Of a stretch of DNA of 64,000 nt, positions 49,779-63,800 are shown piece by piece. Position 1 is the stretch's first letter; each line of letters opens with the position of its first letter. Origin of the DNA: Salminus brasiliensis. Lineage: Eukaryota > Chordata > Actinopteri > Characiformes > Bryconidae. The stretch covers positions 12,858,990 through 12,922,989 of the forward strand of contig NC_132899.1 of the NCBI RefSeq assembly GCF_030463535.1, read 5' to 3'. The translations under genes and the position numbers were made by a program. The notes below the pieces were generated by a model. That model did not search any database. It was not told the origin of the DNA and worked only from the letters and a program-made list of their open reading frames with translations.

Positions 49779-52700
49779 GCTTTAGATGGTGGTGCTGATG
49801 GACCCTCTGGAAGATCCGGACGACATCCTGCGAGCCCACCGTTCAAGGGAGAAAACATACATGTTTGATGTGGCCTTTGACTACACAGCCACACAAGTAG
49901 GTGATAGATAGTAGGCATGCACCATCAGAATTGGCCAGTTTTTGCCCAAGACAAGAAATTGAACAATTTATTACTTGACTGTGTCTTCGTTAATGTTGCA
50001 TAAATCTGACTTTCCTTCCGTGCCATTTCCTGTTATTTATATATGCAGCTCTTTTCTCCTCTCATTTAAGAATTTGAAAAGGCATATTGACCCAGTAAAC
50101 AGTTATACTTGAATTGTGAGTGTGATTGATAGCAGACACTGGCAGTGTGCAATGTGTTCATTTAGCTCACATTTTGGGTGGACTTGGTGCATGTGAGCAT
50201 TTTTTTCAGCCAGGTTAAATCTGTATGTATGTACAAGAGCTCCATGTAGACATGCAGAGACTCTTACACAAATATAATGTGTGTTTGGAACAGGATGAAG
50301 TGTACAGAGCCACAACTAAAGGCTTGATTGAGGGCCTCATATCGGGATACAATGCCACTGTTTTTGCCTACGGACCCACAGGTGGGTGTGTCACCAATTA
50401 CTCATTGTGTACCTGCATATGCAAGTGACCTGTCTGTCTGTCTGTTTTCTTTTTTAATGTGGTAATAATGTAAGGTGTAATAGAGTGTCAAAAAGTGTGC
50501 CAGATTCTTAAGAAACAGAAGCTTTTAATGTTTTGTTTCAATTAATTATTTAATTATTTAATTAATTATGTTTGAGTTATATATAATAATTTATAATAAA
50601 ATAATTTAAGTTATTTTAGCAGTTTCACTGAATTAAATGGGTTTAAAAAGACTGACCCAGAAATTATTCCAAAATTACCGGAACCATTGTGATCTTGGCC
50701 TTTAGATTAGATAGTGACCTGAGATGACACACTTTGACACACATACAACAGACCTACAATAAAGCAGCTGTATAGGCTGCATATAACTGGGTGAAGACAT
50801 CTGTGGATTTCCAGTGATGCAGAGCACAAGACCTGTTTACACTTCGTTTTAATCTGCTCTCATCTGTAAGAACCTAATGGCACCCTTTCTGTCTAAGAGG
50901 CGTCTATAAAAAGCCCAGGATTTAGCAACAGGACAAACATTGCAAGCCTCTTACTGTTCTTAGAATGCAATGAGCCTTTGTTATCTACACAAACAGAGGC
51001 TCTCTCTATGTCGTACAGCCATACAGCGCTATTAGTTAATGTGTCTTAATGTGCCTGAAGCAGTCACAGTGTGTCCACGTAACATAATTCTATGATAACA
51101 TAATCCAGTACGACAAGGTATCACATTATCCAATTTGTGTGTGTGTGTGTGTGCACGTGGGTCTGCTTAGGTTGTGGGAAGACTTATACTATGCTGGGAA
51201 CTGACAAGGAGCCTGGCATCTATGTACGCACTCTAAATGACCTGTTCAAAGCTATTGAGGAGACCAGTGATGACATGCAGTACAGTGTCTCCATGTCTTA
51301 CCTGGAGGTAAGATGACCGTTCAGAACATCCTGTCTCATTTACACTAATGTCTCTCATGTATGTGAATGTAAATCTTAGCTTTAAAGGATAATAGAATAA
51401 TACCATTTAATATTTTTAAAGATTATTGTGAAGATCAATTTCTTATAGTATCTAAAATATTAATCTTAGAACCCATACATACTACACACACACCCATACA
51501 TTTAACACAAAAACTAAACTATAGAAAATAGAACATTGGATGAACTGTAACTGTTAACTACTAAAGCATTTAATAGGTATGGACCAAATGGACACAGGGT
51601 TTATCCTGCCTTTGTTGAAGTAACTGTCTCTACTGCTCAAAAAGGAGGCTTTCTACTAGATTTGGGAGGAGAATTGCTGTGAGGATTTGATTGCATTCAA
51701 CAAGAGCTTTAGCAAGGTCAGGTTGTTGGATGATCACCACCCCACTTCATCCCTAGCCTTCCTGCTCATCCCAAAACTATTAGATGGAGCACCATCATTT
51801 CAGAGAATACAGTTCCACTGCTCCACAGCTCAGTGGTGAGGGGTTTTATACCCCTTTAGCCCAGACCTAGCACTAGGCATGGTGCCAGTAGGTTTATGAT
51901 TATGTGCTCCAGAGAGTGCTATTTTATTCTATTGGCGGTACTTTTGTACAGGTACTAGACAAGCTGTGTGTGTGTATTCGCAGTAATGGGTGCAACTAAA
52001 AGTAGATGAATGCATTCATTAAAAGAGGGGTGTCCACAAACATTTGGCCAGATAGTGTATCATGGGTATTATCAGTACTTATAAAACAATGATCAACTGC
52101 ATATTATTGATGTTACACAAAGACTTTGTATCTCCGAACTAGTATCTTAAGAGAAGAAAATAAGCTTCTTAACTTTCAGTGGAGGTCAGTGGGAGATATT
52201 ATTCCTAGTCATTTTGGAGCATTATTATTATATTATAGTGACAAGTAGCTGTTTGTTTATAATAGCCTCTTGTTAACTGCATCATGTTTTCTGTGAGAAA
52301 ACTAATTAAGCTCATTGAATGCAAACCTCCCAATTGTGAATCTTGATATTAATATCAATTAGTGACGGTAACATTTTTGTCATATCACCCACCATAAAGC
52401 CTACATAACAACACGTATCTTTAATATTGACTAGATGAAATTCAAGATGATAATTTTACTCTGATCTTCAACCAAACGCCTGTAACCTGTAAATGCCTAC
52501 AAGTCACTCAGAGCCGTGTTTGTGATATCTGTATGCCAGGGTGATTAGCCTAGTGACACTTTGATAAGATTCTGATCATTTGACATCCAACGCCGGTATC
52601 CTACGGTGTTAGTCCACTGTTTACCTTAAACACAACCACAGGGGTTACTATGTGCCTCACAGTGTCAGTGACTAAACCTTTAATTGCATTTAAAAATGTG

Positions 52701-55700
52701 TCAAGGCCTCAACAAAGTGTGAGGTGTTACCATCTATTATATGTGCCTGAATGTAATGGATATTACATCCAGTGCTAAACCCATACTCCTCATTCCTAGC
52801 CTTCACATCAACCCAAAACCCACTAAATAGCTTAACAGTTTGATGTTTGATGGATCATTTTCGTGTATTTTCCAAACAAAATGTGACAGAACATTTTTTC
52901 CAGGAACACTCTCTTCTCAGTTCCTCAAGTCACTTTCAGCACGCCGTCCATCTCACCCCAGACCTCATTCTCTTTTTTTCTGACAGACACCAGCCATGTT
53001 TCTGCCGTGCATCCTTCTAGCAGGTTCATTCTGTACTGTGAGCAAGTGTTTTAGATTGGTTTAAAAAAACACTCTGTACTTTTGGAAAGATCCTCCTCTG
53101 CTCTTTGAGAGAAGGCGCTCCATTGTACGAAATAAATAGCACGCTGTCACTCTGAGTCAAATGTGAAAGAAAGGAAAGCAGATTGCTCTGAAAGGAGAGT
53201 GACGGAGAGCTTGATTAGAGCAAAAAGAGCCTGGTGGAGCAGAGGGCGAGATAAAGGGGGCATGATTGATGGATCCTTATTAGAAAGGACCCTTCCAAGA
53301 ATTATGATAGAATGGCTATCAGGTCGCAAGCAAGGGCACAGATATACACAGGTTAGCCAGTGGAAAGGTTATATCAAGGTAGCCACATAGTAATTGCGTA
53401 GTTAGGATAGGTGGCACTTAAGGTAGATGCTTAGTGGATGTAGTATGCTTATTAAGATCGTTTTTCCTTTGGGACTGTGAGACAATACTAGCTGTGAAAT
53501 TAATTCAGCTATTTTATTGCTGTAAAATAATGCTGGAAATGCTGATATTAATAATTTCTGTTGCGCAGAAACCTGCTTTTCTATATCTAACTTTTTGACC
53601 TATCAGGAATCTGACATTGATTTGTTACATTGTTTCCAGAAATGCTCCAAAAAGTGAAATAAACTATTTAACTCTGACCTCCATGAACACTTAACAAGGT
53701 TTTTTCCTCGGCCAATGTTTTTGCATGATATTGCAGTAAGATATTGAACACCAGCCAGGCTATATCTATAAGGTGCTGTGGAGACTATGGTGACAAAAGT
53801 AGGTGAATCATAAAGGCCATAATAGGCATTGCTGGTGATATCTGGCCTGGTGGAGACTTTCAGCTGGTTTATGACCGTGTTTTGAAACTGACCCATCTGC
53901 TTCCTTTCTATGTTTTATCGGCTTCACACACACACACACACGTAAATATAGACACACACATACACACTGTTCTCTTTTAGGAAAGGTCTCTTTTGTGCTT
54001 TTTTGGGCAAACCTGTGACTAAGCAGCTCCATCCACACACAGGAATACAGAATGACTCACTGTAATATAAAGTCCTCTTAGAGAAACATATTTGGCCAAC
54101 ATTTTCTCGAGAGGCTGGTCTGCATCTGTGTAGTCAGTAGTGATGAAAATGAAAATGTGGTTCTGTGTGTGTGTACAGTGCCTATAAATGTATTAACTCC
54201 GTTGGATATTTTACCTTTTATTGTTTTTATGATTGGAGGCCTTAGTGGCCTTCCCCACTAGTCGCCTTCTTGCATGGTCACTCACACACAGTTTGTGAGG
54301 GAGGCCTGCACTTTATACATGTGCCATATTCTGTCCATTTCTTAAGTATGGATTTATACTTTTCAATAGCCTGTTCTCTGAGTTGTGTGGAGTGTTCTTT
54401 TGTCTTCCTGGTGTATTTGTAGCCAGGAATACTGATTAACCAGTGACTGGACCTTCCAGACAGGTCTTTATACTAAAATCACTTGAGACACATTCACTGA
54501 ACTCAGCTGCTCTCCAGTTCACTAATTGTCAGTCACTTTATAGGGGTGAATATTTATGCAATCATTTATTTTACATTATACATTTTCTTTAATTGGTGTT
54601 ACTTTGTAAAAATTTGTTTTCATATCAATTTTTTTCTATAATTTCTAGCAGAATTATTGGCCATGATTCAAGTTGAAAAACATTCAAGAGAATACTTTTT
54701 ATAGGCACTGTATATGATTAAGTCCTAAAAATATGTTTATGGACCCAGTGAACTACCTATATTGTTAGTTTGTGTTTAATATTGCTTGTGTATTTTTCAT
54801 CCAAGCTTGTCAGGTCTGACCCAGAATACCGTGTTTTTTTCATCCGTCTTTCCCACTACCTTCTTTCTTTCCCTCTCTTTTGCAGTCTATTTGTGTGTGT
54901 AGTTGCTATTTCCCCTCCTGTGTCAATGGAGCCTTTTCATACACCTCTTTCTCACTGTGAAATTATCACCTACTTTGGAGACTTAAAAGCGACCTCGCGG
55001 ACACTGAGAAAATGTTCCGTTTGGCACTGCTAGGATGACAGCTTTTGAAGTGACCACAGCTGCTCAGGATGTGGTTCTGTTCTAGACCTGCTTTAAATGG
55101 AGCTTTGTGAAGTCTTCAGACTGCTGGTTCATCTCACTCAGCTCCAGATCCTAAACACACTGAAGGACATGTACAGCATTTGTACAGTGGAGAGATGTCT
55201 TTACACACGGATGCTTTGCATTTACTTGTAAGAAGGAAAGTGATGATTCATATAAACACAGAACAGGACAGACACTGTGCGTGTATGATGTGTGATGATT
55301 GTGGAATCTGACACAATCCATCTCTATTTATCTCTGTAGATTTATAATGAGATGATCCGAGACCTGCTGAATCCCTCCTCTGGCTTTCTGGACCTGAGGG
55401 AGGACTCGAAGGGGGAGATCCAGGTGGCAGGAATCACAGAGGTGTCCACGATTAATGCCAGAGAGGTCAGTTGTGCACCTCCAGGGTCAGTGGTAATGGA
55501 ATACAAGTACTGGGAATACATTCAGCATATGGAAATTGAGTAACTGTGTTTAGTCATTTGAAGAGGCTGTACTCAGAATACAGAAACTTTTTACTTTTTT
55601 TAAATTTACTCTTTTGAAATAAGACCGTTTGAGATAGTATGTAAACTATGTAGTTAGTTCAAAATATATTGTTCGCTCCATAATCCTTACTGTCCATATA

Positions 55701-58700
55701 TGGAAACTGTGGTTGGTGTGGTGAAACAGGTAACACCACTACCTGCCAGTGAACTACCACACTACGTGGGAAACTGGGGTTCGATTCCCGGTCTGAGTGA
55801 CTATGCTGCGCTACATCAATAAGAGTCCTTGGGCAAGACTCCTAACACTACCTTGACCCACCTCTGTAATATGAGTACCCTTGTAAGCCGCTCTGGATAA
55901 GAGCGTCAGCTAAATGCCATAAATGTAAATGTAAGCTCCAGAAACAGTCTATTGTGAACCTATTACTTCTTTGAGTTGACAACACAAAAATATTTTCTTA
56001 TTTTTGTCTAAGGAGAAATAAAGCAGATTTTAATATTTTAATATGGTTTCTAAAATATTTATCCTAAACCCCCCTTATGAGTGAAGAGGAGTTAAGTATC
56101 AGCACTTAACTGTGAGTCGTTTTGGACACAAATGAGAAAAGCATGAGAGCTCTGATAGACTGCTGAAAGATCTCTGAGATGTAAAATAGAGGCTGATCAA
56201 AGTGAGAAAACTGTTTCTCGGGAGCTGAATTTCAGAAACAGGAAAAATGTCTTATATTTGTCTCAAACAGGACTAAGAGGATACCTAGAAAATGTCTTTC
56301 CTCTGAGACAACACATTTTAGGATATCTACTGCCTGGAGCAGTGCAGCCTTGTCAATTCATGGACAGTTTTTTGAATATTGGACAGACACAAATGCCTTT
56401 CATTCTATCTTAAGATAATTAAGATAATTATAATTAAAATTTTGTCTTAACGGTACCAGAAACAACCTGTTTAATTATGACTGTAGTACACAAATCAACA
56501 CAGACATCATAAGTACTTGTTTATGGTTTTAGAAGCAGGAAACTTTCAGTCACTTGTTGGCACCTCCATTATTTTGTGTCTTTTAAAGCATGGACATCGT
56601 AAGAATGTGGGATTGGTAGACAGCACATATTGCGTTTGCACCTTTTTCATCACTTAGTCCAGATGCAGTCAGTCAGTCAAGACATATGACATGTGCTTCT
56701 TCAGTTTACAATGGGAGATGCTAAACTAACTTTGCTAACAAACACTAGACTTGTTGTGGTTAGAAAAGTGGGCTTGAGATTGGAAGGTCACCGGTTAGAA
56801 TTTTACTGACAGGTAAGAATTGAGGGTGGGAGGTCTCCTCTCTCAAACCGTGGCTGAAGTGACCTTGAGCAAGGCACCTATCCCCCAGCTGCTCCCTGGG
56901 CGCTGGAGTTGGCTGCCTACTGCTCCGGATGTGTGTGCTTACTGCCCCTAGTGCATTGGTGTGTGTGTGTTTACTACCAGGGATGCGAAGGACACATTTC
57001 TCTGTACATTTTACAGCGACAAATAAGTGCACCTTTAAAGTATGTGGAATGATATTGCAAACTTCCCATATCAAACATGTCTTGGCTGATCGGCTGCATC
57101 TGGGGCAATGATAAAATTGATTTTTGCTGGAGGGTGAAGTGACAACATTAGTCAGTGCCAAAGTCTAACATTAGTCACACTGTTTTTATGACGGGTGAAT
57201 GACGAATGATCATCTGTTTCTGCTTCTCAGATCATGGAGTTGTTGATGAAGGGGAATAAGCAGCGGACTCAGGAACCCACGGCGGCCAATCAGACCTCTT
57301 CACGCTCTCATGCTGTGCTGCAGGTGGCGGTGAAACAGCAGAGCCGCTGTAGGGACGTACTGCAGGAAGTGCGCTTCGCCCGCCTCTTCATGATTGACCT
57401 TGCTGGCTCTGAGCGTGCTGCACAGGTACAAGTTCAACTACACTGATTTTAAATAAGTGATTCACTGTGAGATCTGGTATTTACCCCCTTTATTGCTACT
57501 CTATATGAACACCTATATGAGTATTGGGACACTTGTTCATTCATTGTTTCATTATTGGAAAAACATTCTACTAGATTTAGCAGCATTGCTGTGAGGATTT
57601 GATTGCATTCAGTTACAAGAGCGTTAGTGAGGTCAGGATGTTGGATGATCACCACTCTACCTATACCCAGCTCCCCAATTCATCTCAAAAGTATTAGATG
57701 GAGCGCAATAATTCCAGGGAACACACAGCTCACATTTTAGAAATCTCATTTATTGTTTCAAATTTTATTGTTACATTGTTGATAACCATTGCAGTCAGTC
57801 TATCTGGGGCTGTCATAAATTATATTTAAATATGCTGACTAACGAAATGAAGCTTACATTTGAAGGGGAGGAAATTCGTCACCAGGCAATAATTGTGTTT
57901 CAGTGGGAAAATAAATGACTTACTCGTGTACAGTTCTGTAAAATAAGACTCCATTTCTGGGTATAAACAATTATCTGCCAGTTGTGCTTACGTTAGAAGC
58001 CTCACAACGGGGTGCTGTGATTCAGAAGCCAGTCAGAACCGCTTATTAAATTTGCTTTTTTCTTTCATGCCAAGCGGGAGAAAAACACATGGCGTCATGT
58101 TTTAGGAGACCGATCACTCATCTGCCATGGAAACAGATGGAAATGTTAACCAGCCAGTCTCTCTGTGGGAGTGGGTGTGTAAGGTCCAGCTACCGGTTTG
58201 CCCCCCTATGGCATGTATTGTAAAAGTTAGCAAGGATCATTCTATGTGGTTGTTCATGGGTTGCTCCGCTACATATTTACTCCCTATTGATGCGTAGAGC
58301 AAAGGGAGAGGTAAGAGTGCCCTCTGCTGGAGAAGATTTATGATTTGGACTGTGTGTGTTTCAGACTTCAGACTTACTACCACTGGATCCTGTTAAATTC
58401 CAGCAATGAACGTCCAGGACTAAAGCATTTGTTAGACATGAAAAGAGTTGGTGAAGTTTGTAGAGCAGTCTGTTTTGCCTCTTTCAGACACAGAACAGGG
58501 GGCAGAGGCTGAAGGAAGGAGCTCATATAAACCGCTCTCTGCTGGCACTGGGAAACTGCATCAATGCTCTGAGTGAAAAGAACAGCAACAAATATGTCAA
58601 CTACAGAGACAGCAAGCTCACACGCCTACTGAAGGTGCATTTATTAAGCTCTCGCTGTGTAGAGTCTTTATTTCTCTCTTTCCTCTGTTGTTTTCCACTT

Positions 58701-58713
58701 ATGCACACACACT

Positions 58714-58746
<33 letters not shown>

Positions 58747-60763
58747 ACGGTGAGAGAAACAAAAAAACAAAGACAGTTTGTATTATATATTTTGTGTTTT
58801 TTAAAGTAAAAAAGTCAGCACACACACTTCAGTAAATAAAAAAGAACAGGTCTTGTTTTTAAAGTTATATAGTGACATGCATGTAATTATATGTATATTG
58901 TTATATTTCAAAGGAATTGTGAATTCTACTCATCAAAATATTATAACCTGTCGATAATTTTATGTAATTATTAAATTTGTTTGCAACACAATACACTTTC
59001 CTTAGCCCCATGTTATGTTCCCTGACATGTTTTGAAAGGCAAATCATTCATAATTGAGTAAAATCATAAAGTTAAACTTAAGAAAGGTTCTTTTAATCTT
59101 GATGCAATTAATTGAATAAAATACTACTTGTCTTTTAGAATGTATTTCTGGAATCAGTACATATAATAAAAAGCTGTGGTATGAAGTGTGATTCATACCA
59201 GGACCAATAAAAAAGATTTTTGTACTATTATTTTCTATGTCAGGCCTTACATGGTTAATGGACTCATTATAGGGCTTGTTTCTTTTCACTTCCATATGAT
59301 GCCAACTACTCTACATTCCTCCATTCCACCTTTCCTCTTTGACTGATAGGACTCTCTAGGGGGAAACAGTCGGACAGTGATGATAGCTCATATAAGCCCC
59401 GCCTCGATGGCTTTTGAAGAGTCTCGAAACACTCTAACTTACGCTGATCGTGCCAAAAGTATCCGCACTCGGGTGAGGACAACACACACCAACACACATT
59501 CAGTACACAGCATACCAGCCGATGTTAAGTTGATAGTCCAGGGCTTGTGTTATAAGAAAAATGTAGTTAGAAGTGTGACCGAAATTGTTGACACTGTTGT
59601 CCAGACTATTTATTTGGTAATCTTATTATGTTTTAATCAATAATTACTATTAACTGTTCAGTAATCAATGTGAAACTGATATGCAGTGTAGTCTGGAAAT
59701 GAAGTCTGGACTTGCTGACAGGTTCTTAAAGGTAATACCTTTAAGAGGAGTTAATACAAGAAGCCGCTTCAATATATTTCTGTCTCTCTCTCTATGACCC
59801 TCCAGGTGAAGAGGAACCTGCTGAATGTGTCATACCACATTGCTCAGTACACCAGCATCATCTCAGACCTGCGCAGCGAGATCCAGAGACTGAAGAAGAA
59901 AATCGCTGAGCAGGCCAGCCGGCAAAACAACTCTGACAGAACGGACATACGGCATGTGCAGGGTAACTCACTCTGGTCCTTATATTAGGATGGATTTTAC
60001 CAGGATAAAGTTTACTGGCATAAAAGGTCAACACAAATGTCCCCTTAGCTCAGATGTAGTCAATCCACCAAAACGTCAAGGTTAACACTTGATATAATGT
60101 AGCTAACGTCATGTAATCCAATAATGTACACCAATTGCCATCATGCAGACTGCAAGATGTTTACTTAAATCCTCACACACTTGCCTCAAGCCACACTTTA
60201 TTGTTAAGTTATCTTACTTACACTGTTGGCATCATGCCTAATGCCAGGCGTGTGTAAGTGTGGTATAAAGGCCCCCAAGCTTTTAGCTGTGTTCTCTGGA
60301 ATGATGGCGCTCCATCCATTATCACACTGCAAAACACGGCTCTTTTTCAGGAGCTCTTTTTGTCATATATCGACACAGAGATCTCCTCTATGGTAACTAT
60401 GAGCTCTGAGGTGATGGTGGTAATGGGCAGGGTACGTCAAGGATCTGACACCTGTGGCTGTTGAATACCCTTCTATGCAGACACTGGCTCACTATCTCCC
60501 CCCTCTGGTGGTATAGCGGAAGTGCAGGCTCACTCCACACAGCAGAGCAGAGCGGCGATGGACCAGCTGAGAGAGCAGCTGATTGAAGCCTTCAGACAGC
60601 AGATGGAGATCAGAAAACGTCTTATGGAGCTAGACAACACCAATATGGAAATCCAGATTGACACCTCTAAACACCTCCTTACCATTGCTGAGTGAGCATC
60701 ATATTTTAATACACAGGAATACACAAGTTGGCAGTCAAAATCATATTGAAAAATACCAAAAAA

Positions 60764-60828
<65 letters not shown>

Positions 60829-63800
60829 ATTCTTCTATAAAATCTGTTAGATGTATTTTTTGGTATGTAGGTCAGTTTACACCTGGCATTACACATGTGT
60901 TTTGAATCAGATAGTACCTGGATCTACTTTGACTGGACTTTTTGGACTTGTCCCCAGTGTCCCCATCTATTGTTAAGCATGAGTATGCACAAATAATCAC
61001 ACACGGCGAGAGAGAGCGAGAGGGAGAGTGAAGTCAAGTAATTATTATTCCTTTACACTTGTATTAAATATGGACAAGCTCCGTCTCTGACGGCCTCTGA
61101 ATGTGGTTTGAGTGATCCGATTGTAATCTGATCACAGTGCGTCTTTTGGGGTGCGTTTACATCAGGCTTTTTACACAGACAAGTAAAATTCGAATGTGTA
61201 CTGAACACCAAAACTGCCGTTAAGGCCAGGTGGGAACAGGTGTGAACAGGCTCTTTCAGTCTTTTAGTCAGCTAAGGAATCACATCCATTTAAATAATGT
61301 GTTTTTATGTTCTTGCCATTTGTGAAAGTACTGTAAACAAAGTCACGCTCGTATACTGATCTAGTACTTAACAAATGAATGCATTCAGATTTTCATCTCA
61401 TCCTCTGTTTCACACTGAGTGTCAAGTGAAGCTCACACCTGTGTCTTATTTGAGCTGTGTATCTTTTCTTCTGAAGTTGGGAGCAGGAACGTAGCAGGCA
61501 CCGCAAGAAGTGGCAGGGGGAAAGGAGGAAGGAAAGCTTTAATAAGGATGAGAGTGAGAAAGACTCAGACACTCCAGAGTCTCCTCCAGACAGCACAGAG
61601 ACTCAGGAAGTAGCCATGGCTCGAGAGAACCTTGTCACACTCATGGGTGAACAGAAGAAAATCAGCAAGCAAAGGGTAAGGATTGCTTATGGCCACTAGG
61701 GGGAGTAGCAGGGCTAGAAAAACATCAGTTCTCATTTAAATGGGTTAAATGATAAATGGGATTAAATGGGATTCTGATATAGTTGTTCACCCTTCTTACA
61801 TCAGTGCTGTATGTTTGTCACATTTCTTAAAATAACAGCAAACGGAGGAGAAGACAAACATAATCCAGCTCTTTATGATCTTGGCTTTCCATGTTTGTTT
61901 AGCCACAGCAGAGTCAAGGATTTTTTTTGTTACTTAAATCATTGTTGAACCCACAAGCCCTCTGGCACTATGTATGGTAAAAACTGGATGCTAGTGCTTA
62001 GTAGATTAGTGTATTTGCTGTGCAGTAACACTTAACCCTCCGTCCTCCCCTCAGGCTGGTCTAGAGCGGCGTATGGCGGAGCTGCGTGAGAGGGCCCGCA
62101 GGCTGGAGGAGCTGCTTCCACGCCGGGTGAGCTCTGAGGAGCAGCGGGAGGTGCTGGGCTTGCTGTGTAAGGTTCATGAGCTGGAGATTGAGAACGCAGA
62201 GATGCAGTCCCACGCCCTGCTCAAAGACAACGTCATCCGGCAGAAGAACGTGGTGGTGCAGCGGTTTGAGCAGCACAGGCAGCTGTGTCATGAGATCATC
62301 CAGCAGCAGAGACAATTTATCAATGGTGAGTCTGCAAGAGGGGAGACCTTAGGGAGGGGTCAAAAGGAAGGTTTAACGACTGTGTGGTGCCAAGAAAACT
62401 CTGGTCTCAAACTTTCTTTTTTTATATTGATATTATCCACACTGCAGTGGCTACTGGCTACTTCATATTGATTACAAATGTCAGCCACTGACACATAAAG
62501 CTATTCATGTGTTTAATTCACTGTTTTTTAATATATAAAGCTAAGGAACAGAGGTGAGTTTTTCAGTCTTGAGGATTTTGCACTCATATAAGCTGTTGTA
62601 CTTCTGTATATACAGATCACAGTCTCCTGGTGCCTCCGCATCTCCAGGAGCTGTATGAGATGTACATTAGGGAGCTGGACGAGCGGAACCTGGACCGAGT
62701 CGTGGCTTTGGACAAGGTCACAATCCACACTTTTAAGGTGTGGATTAATGTTGCTCTTTCAGACATAAATATAAGTGTAGCTCTACTCTCTGGACATGTT
62801 CCAAAAAACAGTCAGCCAGTGTACTGATAAAGCCGTGTCTTGTATGAATAACCACATTCACTTTCCCTGTTATTATTATTTTTTGCCTCCTCTGTTCATC
62901 ACAGGAGGGCTCCCTTCCCAAGATTGCCCTCCCTAGCAGAGGACGTGACCCCTTGCAGGAGCTGGACTCAGACCAGGAGAGTGTTCGCACACTGGGCTCT
63001 GAAACTAGACAAGGAAGGGTCAAAGTGCGGAGACACACTTTGCCACCCATTCTCCCAGAGCCTGATAGGTAAAAACTTCTCTCTGAAGAATTAAAGAAAA
63101 ATAAAAGATTCAACTAAGGGTTCTTTGAACGATGCCATAGAAGAACCATTTTTATTGTCTAAAGAACCGTGTGAGAAAAGAGATCTGTGAGTGTGGAAGG
63201 TTACACTGGCTTACTTTATGTGATTTTATGAGGAAGCACATGCTAGCCTTCCCCCTTCCAGTGCTGGTGGCATTGTGTGTGAGAGGGTCGTAATTACTAG
63301 TTGGAATTAAGAATAACTTCCCAATTTGTGGTAAAATTTGGGCTTAAAAATAAATAAAAGTTATAAAGCTATCACATGTATTTCCCATCATAATTTTGAC
63401 TTGCATCATTTATAGCGCTCCTCTTCTCTTTTCTTCTCTTCTCTCTTGACACAGTGACAGTAACCGCGTGTTTAAGAGCAGCCCACATGCAAAGCAGATC
63501 AAGAACACTGTGGTAATGACTCCACCACCCATTCACATCAATGGACAGGGCAACCGAGAGGTGGGTGCCATTTTATGTATATCATGTCGCAAACAACTTG
63601 TATCTCCAAAATGGGAACTTTACAGAAGAAAGAGAAAAACCTTTCTTAACTTTTAATGGTAGTCAATGTAAAAGGATTTCATTTTTATTTCAATAGGAGC
63701 ATTTCTGTTGGCCTATTCATCATGAAATTTGGACATAATGTAAAAAAAATAGCATTCTGGTAAAATTTGGTCAAAAAGTGAAAATGGAAATTCAAGGTGT

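Larger units (their letters stand above)
21585..49785 (+). other. kif19 intron 2 (28.2 kb): overview
   Basis: By far the largest intron in the window. Identified contents are a Tc1-like remnant (21760-22345), a GTCAA-type dispersed repeat (24174-24640), a transposon fragment (26885-27305), family A SINE pieces (27440-27612, 47921-48390), MITE-like elements (38084-38320, 44089-44365, 45575-45912), microsatellites, and two unusually sequence-rich blocks (28741-29110, 44560-44940). Stretches 24640-26880, 29120-32650, 32730-38080, 38670-42880, 43150-44080 and 45920-47900 contain no gene or named element I can support. Confidence 0.7.
51308..55339 (+). other. kif19 intron 5 (4.0 kb)
   Basis: Holds a family B element (51576-52060), a family C fragment (about 52150-52215) and a Tc1 deletion derivative (54176-54710). 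The interval 52220-54170 shows no gene. A short CA tract lies near 53928-53941. Confidence 0.65.
55466..57230 (+). other. kif19 intron 6 (1.8 kb)
   Basis: Contains two SINEs (55711-55935 and 56753-57036) and AT-rich sequence without genes. Confidence 0.65.

Noticed and set aside
55711..55800. A possible tRNA gene
   Set aside because: The B box is good but the A box and cloverleaf are degenerate, and a SINE body and tail follow.
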